Assembly (NCBI GenBank): GCA_025201375.1
Contig: JAIWZP010000026.1
Coordinates: 62,001-126,000 of the forward strand
Reading direction: 5' to 3'
DNA length: 64,000 nt
Source: Gongronella butleri
Taxonomy: Eukaryota; Mucoromycota; Mucoromycetes; Mucorales; Cunninghamellaceae
The notes under the pieces were generated by a model that did no database searches, was not told the origin of the DNA, and saw only the letters and a list, made by a program, of their open reading frames with translations. Shown piece after piece: positions 53,816 through 64,000 of the stretch (positions within the stretch are counted from its first letter, which is position 1; every line of letters starts with the position of its first letter). The position numbers and the translations under genes are program-made.

Positions 53816-54320
53816 GATGGAAAAAGAAGGAAAGAATGCGGGCGGCCCTGTCGTATGGCACAGGGACGTACGCAGCCTCAGCATGATTCCACCTCTTAAA
53901 ATAAAAAGCGATGTGCGGCAATCGCAATCTCTTGTTTTCGCAGTCGGGAAAAGAAAGAAAGGAAATAAAAAGAAGAAAACGAAAGAAAAAGAAAGAAAAA
54001 AGAAGGAAAAGAATGCGGGCGGCCCGTTCATATGGCACAGGGACACACATAAACGCGTATGCAGACTCAGCAGGATTCCACCTCTTAAAAAAAAAAAAAA
54101 ACCACGACACGGCGATGCTATCTTTTGTTTTCGTAGTCGGGAAAAGAAAGAAAAAGAAGAAAAAAGAAGAAAAAGAATGCGGGCGAACCTGTCATATGGA
54201 ACTGGGACACTTACAAACGCGTATGCAGCCTCAGCAGGATTCCACCTCTTAAAAAAAATAAAAAAAAAAAAAAAAAGCGAGATGCGGCGATCCCTATCTC
54301 TTGTTTTCGAAGTCATCCCT
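53816..54320. repeat. Three tandem copies of a ~170-bp unit
   Basis: Units start near 53820, 53998 and 54165. Each carries GAATGCGGGCG...CCTGT..TATGG, GCAGCCTCAGCA(T/G)GATTCCACCTCTTAAAA, a poly-A tract and CTCTTGTTTTCG(C/T/A)AGTCGGG. Units differ by substitutions and homopolymer length. They lie 150 bp upstream of the Ppo-type oxygenase gene, so they may overlap its promoter. Confidence 0.85.
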
Positions 54321-54463
54321 GCTGACAATGCCAGGCTCGGCCAAGGACTTGCTCATAGTGACCGTTACCTCACCCTAGGGGGCGACAATCGGGTATAAAG
54401 CGTCCATGGTCGCCATTTTTAATACTTTTGTTTCCATTCTGTTCAAAACTTGATATTTTCATC

Positions 54464-57400
54464 ATGTATACACCCCAAGGAAGCAAGCCGCCGTCCCCTT
54501 TTCAGGTACGTCGCCATATTGGCTATAGGACGTGCCTGCATGATCACAGTGAGCGCATGTGCGTGCACGTGTGGGAAGATGACAATGAAACGAGGCGTCA
54601 TTTCTTGCGACAGGTCTCTTTAATTGCGTTCTTTTTTTATTGTTTAACATTTAGGTGGGCGCCAATAGCCCATTCATGAGCATACTCCAGGAGCATGACA
54701 AAATCCGCGGCAAGATTGCCGAAATTGAGAAGGAAGGCGGCGCGGATGGCCTGGTCAATGCTCTGAAGCATCTGGTGGTGCAATTCCGTCAAGGAAATAG
54801 CCCGTCGCTGGCGCCGACGCCGTCGAGCGAGCCCACCGGTTCCGCTTGGGATGTGCAGGCATTCATCATGAATCTTAAGAAACATTTTGGCATCTCAACG
54901 GAAAAAACCTCCGCCATCGAAGAGGTCCTAGGGCTGCCCTACATGCAGCAGCTTGTCCTCTTCCGAGGGCTCGTGGAGAGGTACGAATTGGATGAAAACA
55001 AAAGAATGTGTATGAATAGACAAGGAGAACAAACAAGGAGGGCACCGCAAACTCTCACAACGCTGCCAATGGCTCATTTGTCGCGTCTCGAAATCTCAAT
55101 TGCTCTTTTTTTTGCATATTCGCAGATTACTCGGCGAAAACGCGCCTCTCAATGATCGCAACAACACGTTTGAAGCTGTGATCAATGTCCTCGATAACCT
55201 GGGTCCTGCGTACAAGGAGTTGCAGGACGCTGTGACCGGGCCATTGGTGCAAGGCTTCCACGTACGTGAGCATTGATCGTGATTGAAAAAAAGGGAAGCC
55301 GCGACGCGTTGAAGCTCAGCTGACGCGCTTTTTTCTTTCTCTTTTTCTCGCCTGCTCTTTTTTTTATATTTATTTTTATTTTTTTTTTAGGATGACATCA
55401 AAAAGCCCTTTGGCAATTACGTGGGCCAGCAATTCCGATCGGCTGATGGCAGTGGTAACAGTATCGTGATTCCCAATGTGGTAAGAGTCGGCTTTGAGAA
55501 GCAAGAAAAAGGGCGAAAAAAAAAAAGAACGACCACGATGTGGCGCGCGTGACTCCAAAGACAAATCATGAAGAAACCTTGGTCATTGTCGCGTTAACAA
55601 TTTTAACTATCTTTTTCCGGTGACACAAATTAGGGCCGCGCAGGGACTAATTATGCGCGCACCGTGTCGTCCACCGCCCCCGTCTATGACAGGCTACCGA
55701 AACCCGAGGAAGTTTTTGAACGCTTGATGAAGCGCCCTGACGACCAATTCAACACGCACAAGTCCGGTGTCAACATGCTCCTCTTTTACCTGGCCATTAT
55801 CATTACCCACGATCTCTTTTACACGGACCGCAAGAACCCAGAGCGCAACCTTACCACCAGCTACTTGGATTTGTATGCATGAAAAAGAAAAAGAAGAGAA
55901 GCAATGACTCAATCCCTTCATTTTTTTTTAAAAAAAAAAAATAGATCCTTGCTGTATGGCTTCAATCGCACAGATCAAGAGTCGGTGCGCCAAATGAAGA
56001 GAGGCATGCTCAAACCGGACCAATGGTTTGACAAGCGTCTCATTATCCAGCCGCCCGGCGTGGGCGCGCTATTGATCCTCTTCTCGCGCAACCACAATTA
56101 CATTGCAAAAACGTTGCTCGAAAAGAACGAGAATGGCCGTTTCACCGTGGGTCCCCGCAACCGCCTCAAGGACGAAAAAGACCTCGATGAAGAACTGTTC
56201 CAAACGGCCCGACTCGTGAATAATGCATGGTAAAAAAAAAAAAAAAAAAAAAGGGCGGGTCGCTTGCATCAATGGTGCCAATGTTATGGCTGCAATGCAG
56301 CTCGTGTCACTCTTTTGCAATAGCGCAAGCTCACCTTACTCTTTTTTTTTTTTTTTTTTTTGCGGGTGCGCTTAGCTTTATCAATGTCGTTGTTCATGAT
56401 TACGTCCGCACCGTTATTGGTACGTCGCAAGATTCGGACTTTGTGCTTGATCCGCTCATGACGTCATCGACGCCCATCTATGGCAACCAGGTGTCGATCG
56501 AGTTCAACATCGTCTACCGCTGGCACGCAGCCCTGGGCAAACAGGACAGTAAATGGCTTGCCGACGTCATGGAAAAATTGAGCAAGGAGCTAGCGTATGA
56601 TGCATCCATTGCGTTGGTAAATCAACAGAACGCCACTGACGCCACAGGCACCGACCAGAGCATCTTTGAGAACCTGCTGCCCGCTTACAACAAGCATTTT
56701 ACAGAGGCATCCGACAAGGAGCTTGCCAAGGGCCTGCCTCTCCTTGGCGCTCACCGCAACACCGAGACCGGCGAATTCGCTGACCAGGATCTCTACAAGA
56801 TCTTGCGCGACGCCCATGAACAGGTCGCGTCTGAATTGGGGTAAGTGGGCTGAGAAAAAAAAAAAAGACGCGTCGAAAAAAAAGCGCGACCCAACGCGTT
56901 TCTCACTCCCTTTTTCTTTTTTAGCAATGGCCGCAACACACCTGCAGCCTTTGAGCTCATTGAGTGCGCGGGCATTCAGCAAGCGCGTGATCTGGGTTGC
57001 TGCAGTTTCAACGAATTCCGCAAATATCTCAAGTTGACGCCGTTGACGTCATTTGAGGACTTTTCCGAGAAGCTTGAGGTACAGCAGGCGCTCAAGGATC
57101 TCTATGGCACACCCGACAATGTTGAGCTCTACGCCGGCTCCATGGTCGAGCGCGCAAAGGTCACCGGGTTGCGACTACCCTACACTTTTGGCCGCGCCAT
57201 CATCAGCGACGCTGTGAATCTGCTGCGAAACGGTATGAACAGGGTGCAAAGGACGAAGGACACGACGCAGCTTAACATTTCTCTCTTTTCTCCTTTTTTT
57301 ATTACATGTGTTTTCTTTCTAGATCGCATCTTGTCCCAAGAGATGCGCCCCGCCAGCCTGACAAACTGGGGCTACGAATACAGCCAGGGTGAAGAGAACC

Positions 57401-57513
57401 GGCATGGCCGAATTCTACCTTTGATGATCCGCACGCTGCTGCCCCACGCCAATCCTGACACCGCTTTTACAGACGCTGAGCTGAAAAACTTGTTTGTCGT
57501 GCCCTCCTCTTAA
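54464..57513 (+). CDS. ppoA: Ppo-type haem fatty-acid oxygenase, dioxygenase domain only
   Basis: Coding exons 54464-54505, 54655-54980, 55126-55261, 55391-55480, 55634-55872, 55945-56229, 56376-56840, 56925-57232, 57323-57513; 693 aa. It belongs to the animal haem peroxidase/cyclooxygenase superfamily, fungal linoleate diol synthase/Ppo branch. Visible residues are distal His in IIITHDLF (about 257), and the catalytic Tyr and proximal haem His in EFNIVYRWH (Tyr about 420, His about 423). LVNNACFINVVVHDY and GLRLPYTFGRAI are also typical. Ppo enzymes make hydroperoxy-octadecenoates that act as developmental signals. Usual Ppo proteins are ~1000-1100 aa with a C-terminal P450 half; here the stop follows the dioxygenase part and no haem-thiolate domain is found. 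The symbol marks the family only. Confidence 0.88.
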
Positions 57514-57769
57514 CTCATCATCACCGCAGCAAACACGCACGGGCTCTTTACAGTATATGCTTTCGTTCCAATCACTGTAGCCCCCGTTTTTTATCTTTTT
57601 CCCTTGGTGGTTTACTGTAACCCCTCTCATCAGTCGTCATACAGTATAATAAAATATAAAAAATAAGAAGATTTTACAAAGTTCAATTGCATCCACGACT
57701 TTTTGTACCTTCAATAATACGCGCCGCCGAGCGAATCTCGAAAGAGGAGGAGGTTATCATAATAATCTG

Positions 57770-58190
57770 GTGGATGCTGATGAGAAAATCGATATTTCTC
57801 CAGAAATTGACAATTTCTTCGACCCTGGCGCGTCAACTTGCCATTCGATCAGTCTGAAAACTAGTTGCAAGTGGTTTGAAACGCGCACGGCAGACATTTT
57901 GTTCCAGCCCAGCAATGCCGTCAACTCCAATTTTTTCGAGAATGAAGGAACAAGCTACTTACTGTAAGGTGATCCACCACGAGCACAAGCTAGTTGCAGT
58001 GACAAAACATGCAGAATTTGTATGATATCATACTGTAGATTCTCTTTCGAATGAGACCAGTTTCACTACTGGCGTGCAACAACCAAAACTGGTCGAGAAA
58101 TAATACAGTAGGTACTGTAGTACTGTACCTACTGTAACTCAAGTTTCTAAATTTTTAATAATGATCGCTTTCTTCTCGCGATCCGTCGTC
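57770..58190 (+). repeat. Diverged repeat R2, copy 2
   Basis: Starts GCTGATGAGAAAATCGATAT and shares ordered segments with 28405-28850: GAGAAAATCGA(T/C)AT, GCAGAATT(C/T)G, CCAAAACTGGTC/ACCAAAACTGATC and GATCGCT..CTTC. The open frame (EKIDISPEIDNFF) stops after 65 residues, so this copy is more degraded. Confidence 0.5.
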
Positions 58191-60026
58191 ATGTCAACTC
58201 CCTTTTTATGATAGTGTATTGCAGAAGATTTGTCAGTACTTGAGTCGCTGTTGATGAATCCAAAATATCGACATTTATTTTCACAAATAAATACAGTAAT
58301 TCAGCAGTGGCTCTTCTCGAAAGTCAAAATACAGTACCACGTTGTGAATCAGGATGAAAATGCTGGTACAGTACATTCGAAGGCGACACGCTTGGACGTC
58401 ATTTCTGGAATGATGTTTGTTTCGCCAATGCGTGGCCTCCTCTGTACGCTTCTTGTATGTGAAAGCAGGTCAAACATTGCAAAATTTTTCAACTTGCTTC
58501 CAAGCAAGCAAGTTCTCGGCAACAGATTGGACATACAGTACCACCGGTACAACAGTACAACATACGGTATGATACCGGTACTTCAGTTTTACTAACAAAC
58601 AAGGGCGCAAAACATCTAATGGGATACAGTAACTTTCTTGCTGCAGTGCGCTAGCTTCGGTTGGGTTTAACTTTTTGCATCGGTCATTTCAACAGGCTGC
58701 CTGCAGCAGCCCAACCACTCATCAGTCCACGTGCCCACCACAAAAAAATGCATGATACAAAATAAAAAAATAAAAAAAAATAAAAAATAAAAAATCCATG
58801 CAATTTACAGTTTACGCACCTTAATTTGGAAGTGTCAACCCTTAAATTTTTTGCAAAAAAAATCTTGACCAAAGTAGGCACATTTCTCAGTCGATCGCCG
58901 TTCATGCGTCACTCTTTGGGCTTTTTTTTTACGTACAGTACGGTAAGCAAGGTGATGAGGCGACCTGTCATTTTGCCTGCCAATCGCATCTTGTCGAAGT
59001 TACCTGTTTGGAATGCATTGATCACTCGGAGTTTGAAAAATCCAAATTTGGCATTTTCTGAGATTGAAATTTGTGACCCCTGAGTGACCCCTGAGTGACC
59101 CCTGAATTTTCAAAAGTGATCGTAGCGCTTTGGGGTTTTAAGCTTTTTCGTTAGTTGCAAATTTTGTGCTGAACGCGATGCAGCTGTTTTTAAGCGGGAT
59201 CAACCAAGCTCCAAGCAGATGGCGAGATGAATGCAAAATAATACTGTACAGTACTGTACAAATAAGAGGTTTTTGGCATTTTCGAGTTCAAAAAAAATCG
59301 GGCGGGTCCGTCGTCTTGAGCACTGCTGCACCGTAGTTCGTTTATGCCGTGACACGTTTTTCATCGTCGGGCAGGTAGGCTGTAAAAAAATTTCTGGAGG
59401 CACGCCAGGCAAGAGAAAATGAGAAAAAGCACTTTACCGTATCCTTTTGCAAAAGAAGAGCAAACTCGGTCCATCTTGTGCATCCAAGTGCTGCACAGAT
59501 GGAAACTGCTGGTGGCTTTGTATGTGCTCCATTTCTCACGGAAAAGTGATCAGTTTTATGCTGTTGACACATCATCCTCAATCACACTGCTGGTCGCATT
59601 TTGTTTTCAAGCGGTAATAAACTTTGGCGTTTAACACCTTGCAACTTTATTTAAGCGGCGGAGGAGTGCTTAGTTTAAAGTGGCAAATCTGGTGCTTTAT
59701 GCGGTTGAACTGCATTTCATGAGTAATAAACTACCGTAATAATTAAACAAGAAAAATACAGCAGGATATCATATGCAAAATGCAAAAAATCGCGAAAAAC
59801 TGGTTCTTTAAGCTTAAAATTTTAATGCTGGACATACATTCGGTTCCTTTCAAGAGGGTCTTGATGCATACCTAGTTACCTACTGATAATGCATGCTGCC
59901 AAGCGAACTGGATCACACGCAACGATGTGAAAAATGCATTTTGATCAATTTCAATGGGCTCGATTGTAATTCGCTGATGAACACGAATTGATCGATTCGC
60001 CGCATGTCAAAAAACGCTTGGTCTCC

Positions 60027-60362
60027 GTGAGTTTTATGATATGATACAGTATCATAGGCAAGAATTTATGTTCTGATACTGTATTGAACGAGCTCCATCA
60101 CAAATTCCGCGACTTGCAAGCATGATCAGCAGTTTGACGACTTGCTTGTCGGTGTCATCTGATGCTTGCGCGGCGATGGTCCCCTTTTTCATTGGTGAGT
60201 TTTATGATATGATACAGTATCATAGGCAAGAATTTATGTTCTGATACTGTATTGAACGAGCTCCATCACAAATTCCGCGACTTGCAAGCATGATCAGCAG
60301 TTTGACGACTTGCTTGTCGGTGTCATCTGATGCTTGCGCGGCGATGGTCCCCTTTTTCATTG
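60027..60362 (+). repeat. Exact 168-bp tandem duplication
   Basis: 60027-60194 and 60195-60362 appear identical by eye. Each unit begins GTGAGTTTTATGATATGATA and holds the palindrome TGATACAGTATCA plus a second ACTGTAT word. The lack of differences suggests a recent event or an assembly artefact. Confidence 0.92.
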
Positions 60363-62097
60363 TTCGTTGAGATCGATCGACACGCGATGTCGGTGTCGTC
60401 ACCGGGAAACCAAGCGAGTGGGACGGTCAAAATCATGAGAATGGCCATTTTTTTCAATATTAATGACGTTTGGTACGCACTTCGATCACCTGCTGATGAT
60501 CTCGCTAGATACGGTGATACTGTCGTCTTGTCCCTGCCGGAAGCGTGACCTGGTGCTGCCCACTACCATCTGAGGGCGCCATGACGCCATTTTGCTCAGG
60601 TATCAACATGGACGGGGGGCCACGTGGCTCTCTCCTTCTCTCAATGTTCATCCCGCCAATGCCGATCTGCATGCAGCAGAAAACCGGCACAGATGCGCAT
60701 GGAACACGGATCTTCCAAACCTGTAACATGACAGTTGTGACCGAGACGTCATTGACTTGATTTTTTTGTTTTGTTTTGATGTATTGATCTAGACGATGAT
60801 GGCGCGCTTATGTCATTCTTGCTGGATCCAGGTTGGATCGTCTCTGGGCCAAGGATTGTCCTTGAGCAATCAGCAGCACAATGAAATTGAACAATCAACA
60901 TGATATCAACGACAAATCAAAAAAAAAAGAAAACTGGCTGCGGACCAAGGGTAAAAAAAAAAAAAGAGTGTGCGGCGCGTGCGCACGGCGGAGACAGGCG
61001 CTGGATGACATGATGGTGCATCACGAAATTGTAAAAAAAAAAAGGGGTAAGAAACGCCGATGCGGGAAATTAGCGCGCTGGTGAGCGTTGCAAAAAGGCT
61101 GTTCATCTCCGCCCATTTGACCTCATTTGAGCCTAGCCAACGAGGGAGTGGCGAGCAGGATAGTGTATTTTAATTCAATTTGAGTGATCGGCGCGGGCTT
61201 TTGGGGGGGGGGGAAACGAGGCGCACTTGAATGCAGCCTTTGCATGGACGTCGAACGCGATTTTTTTTTTTTTTTTGGCTTGGGGTGGGAAAGCGTCGCG
61301 GCTGATGAATGGGGGCCTTTTTAGGGTTGTCGGCTTTGGGCCTAAATAAAGGTGCTTGTTGCACGAATGGAAAGTTGGATGTTGTTGGTTCAGGGCCAAG
61401 GCAAGGTTGGCTTGTGTTGCCGGTGTAACGTGTGCTTTGAATAGGTTGTGTCACATTGACCTCATCAATGGGCAGCAAAGCGAAACGGGGCGATCACACG
61501 CGAAGGGCTCCCTTTTTCGAAACAATGACAAGGCCGCCCAATTTTTTGCTTTTTTTCCTCTTTTTTTTTTTTTCCTTTTTCTTTTTCTTTGCTCCTCCCG
61601 TTTGCCCAACTTCCCCTTCGTCCCTCTCTCCCCCCTTCTTCATTCACTTCCCCTTCCTCTCCTCCCCTTCCCACTTGACGCTCGCTCTTTTTTTTTTTTT
61701 TTTTTCTTTTCTTCTTCCCTGTTCTCGCCCTCCCCCTTTTTTTTATTAGCCGCTTTTTTTCGTTGCTAACTTGTCTCGCATTCCTTCTTTCATGGCACCT
61801 CACTAAGCAGCAACTACAACACAGACACATCCCAATTCTTTTTATTGTTCTTTTTGCTTTTTCTTGTTCCAGCCATTCGCCTCGACAATCAAAAAACAGA
61901 CCAGAACAACAAATTTTTATTTTTGGTACACTTTTCTCGACGTCTCGCTCCATCCTCTCTCTTTTTCCCTCTCTCGTACCATACCCTTGTTATTTTTGAG
62001 TGCCCGTTGTTGCCAGCGTGTGTCTCATCCCCCCTTCCCATTCCTTTGATACGCTTTCCACTCTTTGTATTTTCTCTCTTGCCATTCTTTTTCCATC

Positions 62098-64000
62098 ATG
62101 TCGTATTCGAAACGTTCCAGCACACACAACCTCAAAGCCAAAGTAAAAAAAAAAAACAAAGCGAAACTGGCGACAAAAAAAAAACACGTCGATTTCCATG
62201 ATCCAACGTGGGATGACTGACATTTTTTTTTCTAGTTGGCTGCTGATTACAACGACCTGCTCAAGGAATTGTCGTCGCACGAAATCACGTCTGTCGGCTG
62301 CTACACGGTCGGTGAGACCATTGGCCACGTAAGTGGATGATGAGCCAGCCCATGGGATGAGTCGTGATCATCCATCATTATCAAAAAAAGGAGAAAAAGG
62401 GGGGGGGAGAGGGAAAGAGGAGGAGGCAAGAAGAGGAGCAAAAAAGACGAGGAAGGGCCACCCAATTGATGACCTCAGAAGAGACCAGAGGCAAAAATTG
62501 GGGCACGCGCGCGCGGCGCGGACTAAAAAAAAAAGAGAGAGAGGGGGGCCACCTCCTTTATTTTCCATGATTTTGGGTAGACTCATCAGTTTTTACACAA
62601 ATAGGGAAGCTACGGCAAAGTTAAGCTTGGTGCACATAAGCTGACGGGGCAGCCTGTTGCTGTGAAAAAGATCAGCAAGCAGCACGCCTCGCTGATTGCG
62701 CGTGAAATCCACCATCATCGGCAATTGGAGCACCCAAACATTGTGCGCATCTACGAGATCATGCCCACGGAGACGGCCATTTATTTGTTTGCCGAGTATT
62801 GCCCCAATGGCGAGCTGTTTGACTTGCTGACGGCGACGGGCCGCTTTGAAGAAGCGCTTGCACAGCGGTATTTTCACCAGTTGACGTCCGCCGTGGCCGC
62901 ATGTCACCGCCTAGGCATTGTGCATCGCGACCTCAAGCTGGAAAACATCCTGCTGGACGCCAACGATAATTGCAAGGTCGCCGACTTTGGCTTTGCGCGC
63001 TTTGCCGACCAAAAGCAGCTGCTTGATACCTTTTGTGGGAGTTTGGCCTATTCCGCCCCAGGTAAGAAATTTATTATTAATGGTGACACAAACAGAGGGA
63101 GGGGAAACAAAAAAATTAGGGGGGGTGTGTGTGTGAGACAAGGCAACGAACTCTAATCAATTTTTTTTGGGGGGAATTAGAGATGATCCTGCGGGAAAAG
63201 TACACAGGGCCAGAGACGGATCTCTGGTCACTGGGTGTGATCCTGTACACGCTACTTGCAGGCGAATTGCCATTTGATGACGATTCGGAAGCCGTGGTGC
63301 AGCGCAAAATCGTCAATGTCGATTATGCGATGCCCAGCTACTTTTCGCTGGACGTGCAGGATTTAATTCGAGGCATTCTGAAGCGCGATCCCGCCGACCG
63401 GCTCACGATGGATCAGATCACACAGCATCCATGGATGCAGGCCAATCTCGCGCCTTCTTCCATGGTCGATGACGACGACGAGGACGAATTGATCGATTTC
63501 GACGACTCGCTGTCGGCATCGACGCGCAATTCCAGCCGCTCAGACCTGGACTCGATCTTTAGCAACAAGCCGTATGCCGACGACGACGATGATCTTGTCA
63601 CGGAGATGTCCAGCCAGCACAACAGCATGATTTTGGACAGCGGCATGACCAGCAGTAGCCATTCGTCGCCGGCGCCAGCATCATCGTCCCGACGCACGAC
63701 CCTCGTCGTTTCCAATGATCAATTGCAGCAGCATCAGCATCAGCAACCGCAGCAACAGCAACATGCGGCACGATTCTCACCACAGGTCCGATTTAGTCTG
63801 GGTATGTTGCGACCCGAGGACAAGGCACGATACGCGGCGGCCGCCAATCGCCCGCCACGCTACTCGGCACCGTCGGTCCATCGGCACTCGAATGGGTCGT
63901 CGCTCGCGTCGTCCAACCCATCCTTGACCAATGCGACTCCAGGAATGACGACAAACAACTACAATCGCACGTCATTGCCCTTGTCTTTGTCTCAATCGGC
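62098..64000 (+). CDS. CAMK-like serine/threonine protein kinase (3' partial)
   Basis: Coding exons 62098-62142, 62236-62328, 62605-63061, and 63181 to the window edge. The kinase domain runs from about residue 36 to 300. The glycine loop GETIGHGSYGKV is split by an intron; the ATP Lys is in PVAVKK (67-68); AREIHHHRQLEHPNIV, the catalytic HRDLKLEN (153-160), DFGFARF (173-179), then AP-E, GPETDLWSLGVILYTLLAGELPFDD and HPWM follow. It resembles AMPK/Kin-type kinases of the CAMK group. The C-terminal extension is Ser/Asp/Gln/His-rich and probably disordered and regulatory. No stop occurs before 64000. The T/C-rich leader upstream is typical of expressed fungal genes. Confidence 0.92.

Larger units (their letters stand above)
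57514..62097. other. 4.6-kb gene-poor stretch rich in ACAGTA/TACTGT motifs
   Basis: No supported gene. Many ACAGTA, TACTGTA and GTACAGTAC words lie between 57540 and 60250, including a hairpin-like block at 58104-58138, a GAGTGACCCCT triple repeat at about 59080-59105, and a 168-bp exact duplication at 60027-60362. From about 61540 the DNA is pyrimidine-rich and is probably the promoter and leader of the kinase gene. Confidence 0.5.

Noticed and set aside
57034..57513. A P450 domain downstream of the Ppo-type oxygenase
   Set aside because: No haem-thiolate FxxGxxxC motif or further exons were found between 57513 and 60000, and the next kb is repeat-like DNA.

Overview
The window is nuclear DNA of a fungus. 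Genes are split by many short GT-AG introns of roughly 40-200 bp. The introns carry poly-A just after the donor and poly-T before the acceptor. The gene set is fungal: a SEC31 COPII subunit, a Gcn4-like bZIP factor, an RTC4-domain protein, COQ4, ATP synthase subunit f, type II glutamine synthetase, a Ppo-type fatty-acid oxygenase and a WSC-like secreted protein. A DIRS-type retroelement, a large foldback element, several class 3 lipases and a cAMP-receptor-like 7TM protein make an early-diverging lineage (Mucoromycota-like) a reasonable guess, but the sequence alone does not prove the taxon. Exon models were built by hand from splice sites and phase. Each listed spliced model has consistent phase to its stop unless stated.

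Left region (1-5.5 kb): the 3' end of a PUF6/PUM3-like gene, a convergent 6-phosphogluconolactonase gene, and an SR splicing factor (RRM, two zinc knuckles, RS tail) that diverges from a membrane-anchored class 3 lipase gene. The middle-left region (about 2.5-19.6 kb) is a tandem array. The [SR 5' end]-[shared promoter]-[lipase] unit occurs three times. All three lipases stay open (544, 511 and 529 aa), while the second and third SR copies are truncated and broken. Between units lie two copies of a dispersed non-coding repeat (R1) and two copies of an unrecognised decayed gene. A complete-length 4.16-kb DIRS-like element (6061-10219) sits inside the first R1 copy. The equivalent empty site at about 15271 fixes its ends and shows no target-site duplication.

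Centre (19.9-41.7 kb): SEC31; an unidentified four-exon gene divergent from it; a bZIP factor; a repeat-rich block holding a relic open frame and a 1.01-kb foldback element with 418-bp arms; RTC4-domain protein; ATP synthase subunit f (with an apparent 1-nt frameshift) divergent from COQ4; glutamine synthetase preceded by four GATA sites and a TATA box; a WSC-like secreted protein; and an NmrA-like NAD(P)-binding protein.

Right region (41.7-64 kb): a poorly resolved stretch, a 7TM receptor-like gene, a proline/serine-rich membrane protein whose first coding exon seems to be only the ATG, a mitochondrially targeted AAA ATPase with 8 exons, a repeat-rich gap, a 9-exon Ppo-type oxygenase, a 4.6-kb gene-poor stretch rich in ACAGTA/TACTGT motifs with an exact 168-bp tandem duplication, and the 5' part of a CAMK-like protein kinase that runs off the window.

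Most of this is ordinary chromosomal gene content. The unusual parts are the decaying/expanding SR-lipase array with its dated retroelement insertion, the foldback element, and some odd gene structures (microexons, one-codon exon, homopolymer frameshifts). I found no convincing evidence of a wholly new multi-gene system.
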